A stretch of DNA of 64,000 nucleotides, from the NCBI RefSeq assembly GCF_018457165.1, contig NZ_JAFMNX010000002.1, positions 434,001-498,000 of the forward strand, in the 5' to 3' direction. The first letter of the stretch is position 1, and the number at the start of each line of letters is the position of its first letter. Source of the DNA: Tianweitania aestuarii (GTDB taxonomy: Bacteria > Pseudomonadota > Alphaproteobacteria > Rhizobiales > Rhizobiaceae). The notes below the pieces were generated by a model. It did no database searches and was not told the origin of the DNA. It saw only the letters and a program-made list of their open reading frames with translations. Shown here piece after piece: positions 53,256 through 62,892 of this stretch. The position numbers were made by a program, and so were the translations under genes.

Positions 53256-53822
53256 CTACCAGTCCTCATGAGGGGCAATCCCGCTGATGATCTCGACTAT
53301 ACGCCGGCGCGTTGCCGGCGTTGTGTCTTCCGGCAGGTCGGTCACCGGAAAGAACCGCGCTTCGGCGATTTCATGATCGCCGGGCCGCGGGCCCAGCACG
53401 GTAAAATCCGTCACGAGATAGATCGCGATATGATCGCGGCGGCTGGCCTGGCGATTGAAGTGGATCGACTTCAGCTGCGGCCGACCCTTGATCGCGATAT
53501 TGCATTCTTCCACGATCTCGCGGCCAAGCGCTTCGAGGGCCGTTTCACCGGCTTCAACGCCCCCACCCGGCAGCTGCCAGCCCGGTACGTAAGTATGGCG
53601 GATCAGGAAAACCGTGCCTGCGCGCTTATCCCAGATCATGGCGCGTGCGCCGAAAGTCATCGGCCGCGTCAACACGAAGAACAGGTGAAACAACCGCATT
53701 CGCACACGCCGAAAGCGCGGTCCCGCAGCCAAAAGCCAGTTTCGCGCGTTCACCTGTTCGGTCCGGGCAATAAAGCGCGGTTGATCAGCAAGGTATTTCC
53801 CTTCCATCGGGGCGTATCGCAT
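53256..53822 (-). CDS. Nudix hydrolase
   Basis: A 188-residue Nudix protein. The Nudix box is GGGVEAGETALEALGREIVEECNI, with the GX5EX7REX2EE pattern complete. The preceding RHTYVPGWQLPGG and SRRDHIAIYLVTDF are typical of NDP-sugar or dinucleotide hydrolases. Start is uncertain: ATG 53822 leaves only 14 bases to the divergent phosphoesterase, and ATG 53807 or 53699 would also open the frame before the conserved region; none has a clear ribosome site. The longest is reported. Confidence 0.8.
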   Translation of the reverse strand: MRYAPMEGKYLADQPRFIARTEQVNARNWLLAAGPRFRRVRMRLFHLFFVLTRPMTFGARAMIWDKRAGTVFLIRHTYVPGWQLPGGGVEAGETALEALGREIVEECNIAIKGRPQLKSIHFNRQASRRDHIAIYLVTDFTVLGPRPGDHEIAEARFFPVTDLPEDTTPATRRRIVEIISGIAPHEDW

Positions 53823-53836
53823 TCTAAAAGGGAAAC

Positions 53837-54802
53837 ATGTTCCGTCTCGCGCATCTTTCAGACATCCATCTCGGCCCCCTTCCGGACGTGACCGTCCGAC
53901 AACTCGCGTCCAAGCGCATTACCGGCTACGTGAATTGGCAGCGCAACCGCAAGGGGGTTCTGGACGATGCGGTGCTCGATGCACTGACAACGGACCTCAA
54001 GACGATCCATCCCGATCATATCGCGCTCACCGGCGATCTCGTGAACCTGGCGCTGGATGCCGAGATCGAAGTCGCGCGGCTGTGGCTGCAGGAGTTCGGC
54101 GGCTCGGAAGCCGTGTCGTTGGTTCCTGGCAATCACGACGCCTATGTGCCGGGCGCCTTCGACAAGATCTGCGCCGCCTGGGGCAAGTATATGGCTGGCG
54201 ACGGCGAAGAGGGCCCGATCAGCCGCAAGTCCTTCCCCTATCTGCGCGTGCGCGGCAACATCGCCTTTATCGGCGCGACCTCGGCCCGAGCCAGCGCGCC
54301 CTTCATGGCCAGCGGCTATTTCCGCGACGATCAGGCCGAGCGCATGGATGCGCTACTCGACGAAGCCAAGCGCCGCGGCCTGTTTCGGGTGGTGATGATC
54401 CACCATCCGCCGGTTCATGGCGCGACCGCGCCGCACAAGCGGCTGTTCGGCATCGCGCGCTTCCAGCGCGTCATCAGGGAACATGGCGCAGAACTCGTGC
54501 TGCACGGTCATACCCATCTGTCGACGGTGCACTGGATCGAGGGTCCGAAGTCCTCGCGCGTACCGGTGGTGGGCGTGGCGGCGGCCGGCGAGTCGATCGG
54601 CGAAGGCAAGCCGCTGTCGCAATACAATCTCTTCACGATCGATGGCGAACCGGACAACTGGTCGATCCACATGATGCGGCGCGGCCTGTCGCGCACCACG
54701 CGCCAGATCTACGAGCATTCCAGCTTCCAGCTGACCGGTTCGGCCACCCATCCGGCAGAGAGCCCCGTCAACGTTCAGCCGATCAGCCCGAGCTCCGTCT
54801 AG
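53837..54802 (+). CDS. Metallophosphoesterase (calcineurin-like)
   Basis: A 321-residue calcineurin-like phosphoesterase. The five metal-binding motifs are visible: HLSDIHLG (DxH), ALTGDLVN (GD), VPGNHDAY (GNHD), VMIHHPPVHG and VLHGHTHLS. The enzyme may act on phosphodiesters such as cyclic nucleotides or UDP-sugars; the last 60 residues are less conserved. The start is 14 bases from the divergent Nudix gene. The C-terminus overlaps the next, convergent gene by 4 bases. Confidence 0.88.
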   Translation: MFRLAHLSDIHLGPLPDVTVRQLASKRITGYVNWQRNRKGVLDDAVLDALTTDLKTIHPDHIALTGDLVNLALDAEIEVARLWLQEFGGSEAVSLVPGNHDAYVPGAFDKICAAWGKYMAGDGEEGPISRKSFPYLRVRGNIAFIGATSARASAPFMASGYFRDDQAERMDALLDEAKRRGLFRVVMIHHPPVHGATAPHKRLFGIARFQRVIREHGAELVLHGHTHLSTVHWIEGPKSSRVPVVGVAAAGESIGEGKPLSQYNLFTIDGEPDNWSIHMMRRGLSRTTRQIYEHSSFQLTGSATHPAESPVNVQPISPSSV

Positions 54803-55410
54803 CCGGCAACGAGCGGAATGCCGCGCAGCCAAGCATAGGCCACCGCGACCGCGAGGCCAACAACGGCACCGGCGCCGATGAGCGCCAGACCACCCAGAAG
54901 CATCGACCACTCGCGCGGCATCGGCTTCGTGGCGGCAGGCTCGGACGCAGGCGCGATCTGGTTGTCCGCTTTGTGGTGGACGCCCACCATCTCCCCTTCC
55001 AGCAACCGCTGACGCTCGATCATCCGTTCGGCAATGTAGCGCGCGACCTGTTCGGCAACGGCCTTGATGTCGCTGGTTTCGGCCAGAACCACGCGGCCAA
55101 GCCGTGTATCCCTGAGAAAACGGTAGGTCCGGCGATCGCGTCCCATTGCGACATGGCTGACAGCGTCGATCCAGAACCGGGGCTGCAAACCGGAGGACAC
55201 CACGAAGTCGAAGCGCGGATCGCTCGCATCGACGTCTTTCAGCACAGGCTCGAGTTCCTGCACCAGCATATCCAGCCGCATGCGCTCGGCATCGCGCAGC
55301 TCCACCACCACATCGGCGCGATCGGCTTCGGCGCTGCGCACTTCGCGCATGATGTTCAGGAGGCTGAGACCGGACCCCTTCAACTCGTCGCTGCGTTGGG
55401 GCTCGCTCAT
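54799..55410 (-). CDS. Tail-anchored protein of unknown function
   Basis: A 203-residue protein. The N-terminal 160 residues are soluble with PRFDFVVSSGLQPRFWIDAVSHVAMGRDRRTYRFLRDTRLGRVVLAE, a sequence typical of an uncharacterised rhizobial family, and an Arg/Glu-rich helix. One C-terminal membrane helix (MLLGGLALIGAGAVVGLAVAVAYAWL) lies at about 170-195. No enzymatic motif is seen. Its ATG has no strong ribosome site but is close to the expected family start. Confidence 0.7.
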   Translation of the reverse strand: MSEPQRSDELKGSGLSLLNIMREVRSAEADRADVVVELRDAERMRLDMLVQELEPVLKDVDASDPRFDFVVSSGLQPRFWIDAVSHVAMGRDRRTYRFLRDTRLGRVVLAETSDIKAVAEQVARYIAERMIERQRLLEGEMVGVHHKADNQIAPASEPAATKPMPREWSMLLGGLALIGAGAVVGLAVAVAYAWLRGIPLVAG

Positions 55411-55524
55411 TGCACGCGTACTCCGGCCCGTATGGTTACTGCTACGTTAACACGAGAAATAAGGTCGTCCAGACGGATCTTCCACCCTGCACAGGCTGGA
55501 AGGACCTGAGATCATCGGATGGGG

Positions 55525-56298
55525 TTAACGCGCCATCTGCCGGATGATGCGCACCACGTCGTCGGGCGCTTCTTCCATCAGCATGTGCCCCCTGCCCGGC
55601 AACACGTCGAGCTTGAAGTTAACGGGAAGATTCCCAGTCTGGCTGAACGGCAGAACCGGATCCCCGGTGCCCAATGCAACCGTCACCGGCATTGCGAGCG
55701 TCGCCAGCATCTCGCGCGGGATCTCGCCCTGCTGGTCGCCCTTCGTAATCGCGGCCGCGATCTCTACCAACTTGTCCTGCTGCCCCGGCGTTGCCCGCGC
55801 TTCCGCCAAGCGGACCGCAGGCTCCGTCGGCATGGTGAAATCCGGCGCGGACATCTCGTTGAGACAAGCCTGCAGCTCATCGACCCGCATCGCCGCGCCA
55901 TAGCGGCGCAAAAGATCGGCGTTGATCTGGGGACCGAACCCGCCCGGCGCCAGCAATGTCAGTGTTTCGGCGGCTTGAGGGGCCCGCAAACCAATCAGGG
56001 CCGCGATCGCTCCGCCCATGGAATGGCCGACGAAATGGGCGCGCTCCACGCCCCTTTCCTCCAGATCGGCAAGGATCGCCTTGGCCGCGACGCCAGCCGA
56101 GCCCGCATTGGGATAATGCAGCGAATGGTGATGGCCCGGCAGATCATAGGCCAGCACGGTCGCGTCATCAGCCAGTTCCGGCTGAATCTGCGACCACACT
56201 CCGTGAAAGCCGCCGAAGCCGTGCAGAAGCACGATCACTTTCGGCCCCGTGCCTTCGACCGAGGCATACAGGCGTGACGTATCTAACGGTTCGCTCAA
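55525..56298 (-). CDS. Alpha/beta hydrolase fold protein
   Basis: A 257-residue alpha/beta hydrolase. The oxyanion strand LLHGFGGFHGVWSQ, nucleophile elbow GHSMGG with Ser at about 103, and the late His in GRGHMLMEEAP make a complete triad framework. The start is TTG 56298: it is 6 bases after a strong GGGAGGAG ribosome site, while an ATG further upstream lies inside leuA flanking sequence without a site. Substrate not known; such enzymes hydrolyse esters. It reads in the same direction as leuA, 86 bases after its stop. Confidence 0.85.
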   Translation of the reverse strand: MSEPLDTSRLYASVEGTGPKVIVLLHGFGGFHGVWSQIQPELADDATVLAYDLPGHHHSLHYPNAGSAGVAAKAILADLEERGVERAHFVGHSMGGAIAALIGLRAPQAAETLTLLAPGGFGPQINADLLRRYGAAMRVDELQACLNEMSAPDFTMPTEPAVRLAEARATPGQQDKLVEIAAAITKGDQQGEIPREMLATLAMPVTVALGTGDPVLPFSQTGNLPVNFKLDVLPGRGHMLMEEAPDDVVRIIRQMAR

Positions 56299-56384
56299 GA
56301 TCGGCTCCTCCCGGTTGAACGTTTCCGCTCTAGCCGAGGGCGCGGTCGGGGGCAAACACGGATGCCTGCCTCCGACCCGATCAA

Positions 56385-58121
56385 TCAACCCTGCTGCTTG
56401 GCAAGGATCCGGTTGGCCGCCGAGCAGATCGCTTCGAGCGAGGCGGCCACGATGTTGGTGTTGATGCCCGCGCCAAACAGCTTGCCGCCTTCATGCTCGA
56501 CTTCGACATAGCTGATCGCTGCCGCGTTCGAGCCGCGCTGCATCGAATGTTCGGAATAATCCGCCACGCTCATTTCGACGCCGAGATGACGCGACAGCGC
56601 ATCCATGAAGCCCTCGATCGGGCCGCTGCCGCTGCCGGTGATCGTCACCTCCTTGCCGCCATCCGTGATCACGGCTTCCAGCGTCCGGCGCTGCCGGTTG
56701 GCAGGATCGGTATGCGTGGTGTGATCCACGAACTTCACGCGGCCTTCCGGCTGCTCGACATATTCGCGCATGAACTCGGCATGGATGCGTTTGACCGGCA
56801 ATTCCTTGCCTTCGACATCCGTGATGTTTTGGATCACCTTGCTGAACTCGACCTGCAACGCGCGCGGCAGGTTGAGGCCGTAATCGGCCTGCAGCACATA
56901 GGCGATGCCGCCCTTGCCCGATTGCGAGTTGATGCGGATGATCGCTTCATAGGTTCGGCCCACATCCGCCGGATCGATCGGCAGATACGGCACTTCCCAT
57001 TGCGGCTTGTTGGCGGTCTTGATCGCCTTCATGCCCTTGTTAATCGCGTCCTGATGCGAGCCCGAGAAGGCCGTATAAACCAGCTCGCCGACATAGGGAT
57101 GGCGTTCCGGGATCTTCATCTCGTTGGAATATTCATAGACGTCCTTCATCCGGTTGATGTCGGAGCAGTCCAGTTCGGGATCGACCCCTTGCGTGTACAT
57201 GTTCAAGGCCAAGGTCACGAGATCGACATTGCCGGTGCGCTCGCCATTGCCGAACAAGGTCCCCTCGACACGGTCCGCGCCCGCCATCAAGCCCAGTTCG
57301 GTCGCGGCAATGCCTGTGCCGCGATCGTTATGTGGGTGCAAAGACAAGATCACGGAATCGCGGCGTTCGAGATTGCGGCTCATCCACTCGATCTGATCGG
57401 CATGAATGTTCGGCGTCGACATCTCGACGGTCGCCGGCAAATTCAGGATCAGCTTGTTTTCCGGCGTGGGAGCGATGATCTCGCTGACGGCGTTGCAGAT
57501 CTCCAACGCCACTTCCAGCTCAGTGCCGGTGAAGCTTTCGGGCGAATACTGAAAGCGGAACGCATCCTTGGAACCGGCCTTCGCGGCCATGTCCATGATC
57601 ATCTTCGCCGCATCGGTTGCGATATGCTTAATACCCGCGACATCCTTTGCAAACACCACGCGGCGCTGCAATTCACTGGTGGAATTGTAGAAATGCACGA
57701 TCGGCCTATGCGCGCCCTGCAAGGCCTCGAAGGTACGCGTGATCAGTTCGGGGCGGCACTGCACCAGCACCTGCAACGAAACATCCTGCGGCACGCCGCC
57801 TTCTTCGATCGCCCAGCGGCAGAAGTCGAAGTCGGTCTGTGAAGCGGACGGGAAGCCGATCTCGATTTCCTTGAAGCCCATGTCGAGCAACAGCTTGAAC
57901 ATGCGCGCCTTGCGCTCATGCCCCATCGGATCAACCAGCGCCTGGTTGCCGTCGCGCAGATCGACCGAGCACCAGATCGGCGCCTTTTCGATGCGCTTGG
58001 TCGGCCATGTGCGGTCGGACAGGTCGATCGCCGGATAAGGCTGATATTTGCGGGAAGCGTCCGGCATGCCACGGCGTGCGGGCGAAGCGTCAGTGCTGTT
58101 GAAAGGCGGATTGGCGTTCAT
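56385..58121 (-). CDS. leuA: 2-isopropylmalate synthase
   Basis: A 578-residue LeuA that condenses acetyl-CoA with 2-oxoisovalerate, the first leucine-specific step. The catalytic TIM barrel starts at WCSVDLRDGNQALVDPMG, with the metal-binding motif LHPHNDRGTGIAATE. The C-terminal regulatory domain (about 430-570), which binds leucine for feedback inhibition, has GSGPIEGFMDAL and SNAAAISYVEVEHEGG. It belongs to the longer, LeuA2-like clade. A leader peptide with a leucine run and a hairpin lie before it, so it is probably controlled by attenuation. Confidence 0.96.
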   Translation of the reverse strand: MNANPPFNSTDASPARRGMPDASRKYQPYPAIDLSDRTWPTKRIEKAPIWCSVDLRDGNQALVDPMGHERKARMFKLLLDMGFKEIEIGFPSASQTDFDFCRWAIEEGGVPQDVSLQVLVQCRPELITRTFEALQGAHRPIVHFYNSTSELQRRVVFAKDVAGIKHIATDAAKMIMDMAAKAGSKDAFRFQYSPESFTGTELEVALEICNAVSEIIAPTPENKLILNLPATVEMSTPNIHADQIEWMSRNLERRDSVILSLHPHNDRGTGIAATELGLMAGADRVEGTLFGNGERTGNVDLVTLALNMYTQGVDPELDCSDINRMKDVYEYSNEMKIPERHPYVGELVYTAFSGSHQDAINKGMKAIKTANKPQWEVPYLPIDPADVGRTYEAIIRINSQSGKGGIAYVLQADYGLNLPRALQVEFSKVIQNITDVEGKELPVKRIHAEFMREYVEQPEGRVKFVDHTTHTDPANRQRRTLEAVITDGGKEVTITGSGSGPIEGFMDALSRHLGVEMSVADYSEHSMQRGSNAAAISYVEVEHEGGKLFGAGINTNIVAASLEAICSAANRILAKQQG

Positions 58122-58196
58122 GGTGTCGTCTCCAGCGCCGCATCGGGGCGCGTAGTCCTAGACTAGGATCGGGGGCTAAGATCGGGTGCGGATGAA

Positions 58197-58237
58197 GGAG
58201 CTGCTTGCCTGGCGGCACAACGACCGCCGGGTGCTCC
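58197..58237 (-). promoter_or_regulatory. Hairpin after the leuA leader peptide (attenuator candidate)
   Basis: Directly after the leader stop codon, GGAGC and GCTCC close a larger stem that contains a GGCGG/CCGCC inner stem around TCGTTGTG. No long T-run follows, so it may act on translation or through pausing. A perfect TCCTAG-A-CTAGGA repeat (58156-58168) lies closer to the leuA start and could form an alternative structure. Confidence 0.5.
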
Positions 58238-58351
58238 TCAGGAAGCCCGGCGATCGCAGCTAAGAAGGAGAAGCGAGGAGAAAAGCGCGCGCGAAACGGC
58301 GGCTGCGGGAGCAGCTGCGTTTGATGCAGAAGGTGCAATGCGCGTCGACAT
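58238..58351 (-). CDS. leuA leader peptide with a leucine run
   Basis: A 37-codon open frame that begins at ATG 58351 and ends 116 bases before leuA. It contains five Leu codons, four of them consecutive (CTT CTC CTT CTT) near codon 27, ending with SSLLLLSCDRRAS. The position, small size and residue run fit the leader peptides of leucine attenuators, where ribosome stalling at Leu codons lifts termination. A ribosome site is not obvious, and the start could be shorter. The function is inferred from family precedent and sequence. Confidence 0.7.
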   Translation of the reverse strand: MSTRIAPSASNAAAPAAAVSRALFSSLLLLSCDRRAS

Positions 58352-58429
58352 GAGCGGTTAGATAACGCAGGCGCATGAAAGAAACAAGACGAAGGTTTTC
58401 CACGCATCAAAGCTGCGCACAGCCTTCGC

Positions 58430-59524
58430 TCAAGCTGCCGAGCGCGCCACCAGTTTCGCCACCAGCTGCGACAAAGCCGGGCCGAACAGAAGCACGATCA
58501 GGAAGCGCAGCATCTGCACGCTCATCACGAAAGACAGGTTCACGTTCTTCGAGGCCGCGGCAATGATCGCAACCGAGTCCATGCCGCCGGGGCTGGTCGC
58601 GAGATAAGCCGTCAGCGGATCGATATCGGTAAAAACCACCAGCAGCGCCGCCAGTCCTCCGCAAAACAGCACCAGAACGAGGATGAAGCCCGCGATCTGC
58701 GGCAGGATGCGAAACACATGCCGCAGGATCGGCCGCGTGAACTTCAGCCCGATCGTCCAGCCGATCATCGGATAACTCACCGCCAGCAGCCATTGCGGCA
58801 GCTGGAACGTGGTCAATCCGGAAAACTCCAGGGTCACTCCGAGAACCATCGCACCGAGGAAAAACGGCGACGGCAGGCGCAGCAGCTTGCCAACGGTCGC
58901 CCCAATCGCGGCAACAAGAATGGTGGACGCGAAGGCTTGTGGATCGAGCTGCGGAAACCACGGGATCGGTGCAGCCACCACAGCGCTCGTATCGACAAAG
59001 AAGCGCGCAACGAGCGCCGCGATGACGGTAACAATCACCACCCGAAAATACTGCATGAACGCGACAAGTCGCGTATCGGCGCCAAAGGCCTCGGCCATCA
59101 GCACCATGGCGGTGGAGGCTCCCGGCGCCGAGCCCCAAACGCCCGATGTTCCCGGCATGATGCCCCAGCGGCTGATGAGATAACCGGACAGGCTGCTCGC
59201 GCACAGCGTCGACAGCACCACGAACAGAAACAGCATCCAGTGCGAGAGGAACGAGCCGATCAGATCGGGCGAAAGCGAGGAAGCAACCAGAATGCCGAGG
59301 ATCGATTGCCCCGCATTAAAGGCAAGGCGCGGCAGCGCGATCGTCGCACCGAAGGCGCCTGCCACGATACCGGCCATCATCGGCGCCAGCAGAAAGGTTG
59401 CCGGCATGCCGATCGTCTCGAAGATGACAGCAAGGACCCCGGAGCCAAGGATCAAACACGCCCACTGCAACACCGAAAGCCACAAAGGGGTCGTCGTCAC
59501 AGGCTGTGGGGTACTGGCATCCAT
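58430..59524 (-). CDS. AbrB-family (putative ammonia monooxygenase) membrane protein
   Basis: A 364-residue integral membrane protein made of two repeats, each with an AbrB-duplication signature (IGMPATFLLAPMMAGIVAGAFG and LPSPFFLGAMVLG; then PGTSGVWGSAPGASTAM and TSPGGMDSVAIIAA). At least ten hydrophobic helices are seen. The historic label putative ammonia monooxygenase is a mis-naming; E. coli AbrB affects transcription regulation and transport, and the true role is open. Start ATG 59524. The leuA leader begins 79 bases after its stop on the same strand. Confidence 0.85.
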   Translation of the reverse strand: MDASTPQPVTTTPLWLSVLQWACLILGSGVLAVIFETIGMPATFLLAPMMAGIVAGAFGATIALPRLAFNAGQSILGILVASSLSPDLIGSFLSHWMLFLFVVLSTLCASSLSGYLISRWGIMPGTSGVWGSAPGASTAMVLMAEAFGADTRLVAFMQYFRVVIVTVIAALVARFFVDTSAVVAAPIPWFPQLDPQAFASTILVAAIGATVGKLLRLPSPFFLGAMVLGVTLEFSGLTTFQLPQWLLAVSYPMIGWTIGLKFTRPILRHVFRILPQIAGFILVLVLFCGGLAALLVVFTDIDPLTAYLATSPGGMDSVAIIAAASKNVNLSFVMSVQMLRFLIVLLFGPALSQLVAKLVARSAA

Positions 59525-59579
59525 ACCCCGATCTAGACCCTTTCACGCCGGTGTTGAAGCGCTTGTTACGCCTTACGCC

Positions 59580-60509
59580 CTAGGCAAATGGGATAGCTGT
59601 TGTGCCACGCGGCAGCTTTGCTTCTTCTTCCGGCTCGACATGGATGATCACGCGCACGCTGGGGATTTCGGCGCGCAGCGCATCCTCGATCCGGTCGCAG
59701 ATCACATGCGCCTGACCGACGGTCATGTCGGCATCCACCACCATGTGGAACTCGATGAAGGTGGCACGACCCGCGATACGCGTCTTGAGGTCATGCACTT
59801 CCAGCGCGCCGGCCGAATGATGCGAGATGATGTCGCGAATGCGCAGGTTTTCATGCACATCCACGGCGACATCCATCAAGCCGCTCAGCGAGCCGGTGAT
59901 GACCTTCCAGCCCTGATAAAGGATGTTGATTGCAACCAGCGCCGCCAAAAGCGGATCGAGGAACTTGAGCCCGGTCAGCACGGCCGCGATCAGGCCGGCG
60001 ATGACGCCGATCGAGGTCACGACATCCGTCATGATATGGTGGCCGTCGGCAACGAGTGCCGGCGAACGCGCTTTCGTGCCGCGGCGGATCAGCACGGAGG
60101 CCCAGACGCCGTTGATGGCCGCGGCACCGGCATTGATGGCGAGACCGATCCAGGGTTGTTCGATCGGCGCCGGCGCTTCCCATTTGCGCCAGACTTCCAC
60201 CAGGATCAGCAGCGCGGCGATCACGATCAGCACGCCTTCGAGCACGGCCGAGAAATACTCGGCCTTGTGGTGCCCGTGCTGGTGATCGAGATCGGCCGGC
60301 TTGTGGCTGACCGAGATCGCCCACAAGGCCGCCGAGGCCGCCACCACATTGACGATCGATTCCAGCGCGTCCGAATACAGCGCAACGGAGCCGGTGAGGA
60401 ACCAGGCCACGAACTTCAGCGCCATGACGAAGAAGCCGATCACGATCGACCCTGCAGCAAGTTGCATGATCGCGCGCTTCGTCGTTTCGTTCGTCTCGGT
60501 TGCAGTCAC
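59580..60509 (-). CDS. Cation diffusion facilitator (CDF) family transporter
   Basis: A 309-residue CDF transporter with six membrane helices; it exports divalent metals such as Zn, Fe or Mn. The site-A helix has YSDALESIVN (D47, with Glu at 50 and Ser at 51 where E. coli FieF has Asp), and site-A partner DGHHIMTDVVTS. HQHGHHKAEYFS is a typical second-helix loop. The C-terminal cytoplasmic domain (about 205-300) binds metal and dimerises. GTG 60509 is the start, with AAGGGG upstream. The Glu/Ser variant suggests altered metal choice. Confidence 0.9.
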   Translation of the reverse strand: MTATETNETTKRAIMQLAAGSIVIGFFVMALKFVAWFLTGSVALYSDALESIVNVVAASAALWAISVSHKPADLDHQHGHHKAEYFSAVLEGVLIVIAALLILVEVWRKWEAPAPIEQPWIGLAINAGAAAINGVWASVLIRRGTKARSPALVADGHHIMTDVVTSIGVIAGLIAAVLTGLKFLDPLLAALVAINILYQGWKVITGSLSGLMDVAVDVHENLRIRDIISHHSAGALEVHDLKTRIAGRATFIEFHMVVDADMTVGQAHVICDRIEDALRAEIPSVRVIIHVEPEEEAKLPRGTTAIPFA

Positions 60510-60582
60510 GTTCCAAAACCCCTTGCGAGGGCGCCATCGAAGCCGACGGCGCCGCTCTGATCCCTAACCAGATCCCGTTTGA

Positions 60583-62772
60583 TCAGGCCGCCTTCACTTT
60601 GGCCTTGGCGGGCAGATGCGCGACGATGTTTTCGATCATCCGCATGCCGGCATTCCCGCCCAGCGTCATGATCGATTCGGGATGGAATTGCACGGCGGCA
60701 ATCGGCTCGCTCGCATGTTCGAAAGCCATGATCACACCATCTTCGGTTTCCGCCGTCACGACGAAGCCCTCGGGCAGCCGCACCGGATCGGCAAAGATCG
60801 AATGATAGCGCCCGACCGTGACCTCCTTCGGCAGACCGGAAAAGATCACGCCCTGCTTCGACACGCTGATGCGCGAGGGCTTGCCGTGCATCGGCACATG
60901 CAACTGCCTGAGCTCTCCGCCATAGGCTTCCGCCAGCGCCTGCAAACCAAGACAAACGCCGAAGATCGGCAGATCGCGCGAGCGCGCCGTCTTGATCGTT
61001 CCCTTGCAGTCGAAATCGCTCGGCGTGCCCGGTCCGGGCGACAGAACAACGAGATCCGGCTTCACCCGCTCGAACACCGCTTCCGGCACTGGCGAGCGCA
61101 CGGTGGTCACATCGGCCCCCGTTTGACGGAAATAGTTGGCAAGCGTGTGAACGAAGCTGTCTTCATGGTCGACAAGGAGGATCGACACGCCCTCGCCCAC
61201 CTTCGACGTTTCGCGCTCGGCCACCGCGGCGTTGCCGGTCTGCGCTTCGCGAATGGCCGCCAGCATGGCCGACGCCTTCAGTTCCGTTTCGGCTTCTTCT
61301 TCCTGCGGGTCGGAATCGTAAAGCAGCGTCGCACCAGCGCGCACTTCCGCGATGCCGTCCTTGATGCGAATGGTGCGCAAGGTCAGGCCCGTATTCAGGT
61401 CGCCGTTGAAATGCACCATGCCGATCGCCCCGCCATACCAGGCGCGCGGGCTCTTCTCGTTCTGTTCAAGAAAGCGCATTGCCCACAGCTTCGGCGCGCC
61501 GGTCACCGTCACGGCCCAGGCATGCGACAGGAAGGCGTCGAATGCGTCCATCCCCTCGCGCAGCCGGCCTTCGATGTGATCAACCGTATGGATCAGGCGC
61601 GAATACATCTCAATCTGACGCCGCCCGATCACGCGCACCGAACCCGGCTCGCACACCCGGCTCTTGTCGTTGCGATCCACATCCGAACACATGGTCAGCT
61701 CGGATTCGTCCTTCTTGGAATTGAGCAGCTGGATGATCTGCTCGGCATCGGCAATCGCATCCTCGCCGCGCTTGATCGTGCCGGAGATCGGGCAGGTTTC
61801 CACCCGGCGACCGGCCACGCGCACGAACATTTCGGGCGACGCGCCAACCAGATATTCCCCTTCACCCAGATTGATGAAGAAGGAATAGGGCGACGGATTG
61901 ATCGACTTCAGCTTGCGCGAAATGGCCGAAGGCCTGGTTTCGCAGCGCTCGTAGAAGGTCTGACCGGGCACGACCTCGAACAGATCGCCGCGCCGGAAAC
62001 TGTCCTTGGCGCGTTCCACCAGCTTGGCATATTCGCCCGGCTCATGATCGCCGCGCGGCGGAATGCGGTCGGCGGGGCGAAACGGCTCGTCCTGCGTTTC
62101 GCGCGCAACGCCTTCCGTGCTCACGCCATCAAGCGCAAAGTCATAACGAACATGCCAGGCCTGCGCCGTGTAATGATCGACCACCAGGATTTCGTCGGGC
62201 AGATAAAGCACCAGATCGCGCTGGCTCGTCGCACGCTCGAGCTTGAGATCAACGGGATCGAACTGAAACGCGAGATCATAGCCGAACGCGCCGTAAAGGC
62301 CGAGATGAGCGTCGTCGGGCGACTTGAACAGCGTCGTGATCGTCCGCAAAACGGTGAACACCGATGGAACGCGCGAGCGCTCTTCCTCAATCACCACCCG
62401 GTCCGGTTCGGCGATAATCAGCTGCACGAGGCGATCCGTGCTGTCGGTCACCGCAACGCCGTCGAGACCCTGCAGATGAGGCGCAACGATCGCCAGCAGC
62501 GCTTCGCCGCGCTTGTTCAGCGCTTCGACTTTCATGGCGCGGCCGCGCGAACTCACCACCAGCGGCGGATCGATGATCGCCGTATCCCAGCGCGTATAGC
62601 GGCCCGGATATTCGTAGTTCGAAGAGAAAACTGCACCGCGTCGGCTGTCGAGACCATCGATATAGGCCTCGATCGCGCCGGCATAGGCCGTCTCATGGCG
62701 CTGGCGCACAACGGACACGCCACCCGCTGTTGCGTAGCGTTCGGATCCGTTTTCAAGCTGTTCGATGGTCAT
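60583..62772 (-). CDS. trpE: Fused anthranilate synthase TrpE(G)
   Basis: A 729-residue fusion of the synthase (TrpE) and glutamine amidotransferase (TrpG) components, as in Sinorhizobium and other alphaproteobacteria. TrpE motifs include [47 protein letters not shown] and [14 protein letters not shown]. TrpG begins near residue 530 with [18 protein letters not shown], and the nucleophile Cys is in [10 protein letters not shown], with His/Glu in [10 protein letters not shown]. Start ATG 62772 follows GGAG; a longer frame upstream would include the attenuator. A leader peptide with three Trp codons and a terminator precede it. Confidence 0.97.
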   Translation of the reverse strand: MTIEQLENGSERYATAGGVSVVRQRHETAYAGAIEAYIDGLDSRRGAVFSSNYEYPGRYTRWDTAIIDPPLVVSSRGRAMKVEALNKRGEALLAIVAPHLQGLDGVAVTDSTDRLVQLIIAEPDRVVIEEERSRVPSVFTVLRTITTLFKSPDDAHLGLYGAFGYDLAFQFDPVDLKLERATSQRDLVLYLPDEILVVDHYTAQAWHVRYDFALDGVSTEGVARETQDEPFRPADRIPPRGDHEPGEYAKLVERAKDSFRRGDLFEVVPGQTFYERCETRPSAISRKLKSINPSPYSFFINLGEGEYLVGASPEMFVRVAGRRVETCPISGTIKRGEDAIADAEQIIQLLNSKKDESELTMCSDVDRNDKSRVCEPGSVRVIGRRQIEMYSRLIHTVDHIEGRLREGMDAFDAFLSHAWAVTVTGAPKLWAMRFLEQNEKSPRAWYGGAIGMVHFNGDLNTGLTLRTIRIKDGIAEVRAGATLLYDSDPQEEEAETELKASAMLAAIREAQTGNAAVAERETSKVGEGVSILLVDHEDSFVHTLANYFRQTGADVTTVRSPVPEAVFERVKPDLVVLSPGPGTPSDFDCKGTIKTARSRDLPIFGVCLGLQALAEAYGGELRQLHVPMHGKPSRISVSKQGVIFSGLPKEVTVGRYHSIFADPVRLPEGFVVTAETEDGVIMAFEHASEPIAAVQFHPESIMTLGGNAGMRMIENIVAHLPAKAKVKAA

Positions 62773-62820
62773 TCTACACTCCGGCTGAGGGTTTTGCCGC
62801 AAAGCGCCCGGGAGGTCCTG

Positions 62821-62858
62821 AAAAACAAAATGGCCGCCCGGACTTCTCCTGCGGCCAT
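62821..62858 (-). terminator. trp attenuator terminator
   Basis: On the minus strand ATGGCCGC (62851-62858) pairs perfectly with GCGGCCAT (62830-62837) and is followed by TTTTGTTTTT. A GCGGCC segment directly after the leader stop (complementary to GGCCGC of the first arm) can form the competing antiterminator. Together with the WWW leader peptide this is a complete transcription attenuator for trpE(G). Confidence 0.85.
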
Positions 62859-62892
62859 CCAAATTTCGCGCGCACGCGTCTGGGTCGGCCGC

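Noticed and set aside
58090-58410. 106-codon minus-strand frame across the leuA leader
   Set aside because: It overlaps the leader peptide in another frame and runs into leuA; composition is Arg/Pro/His-rich without family similarity.
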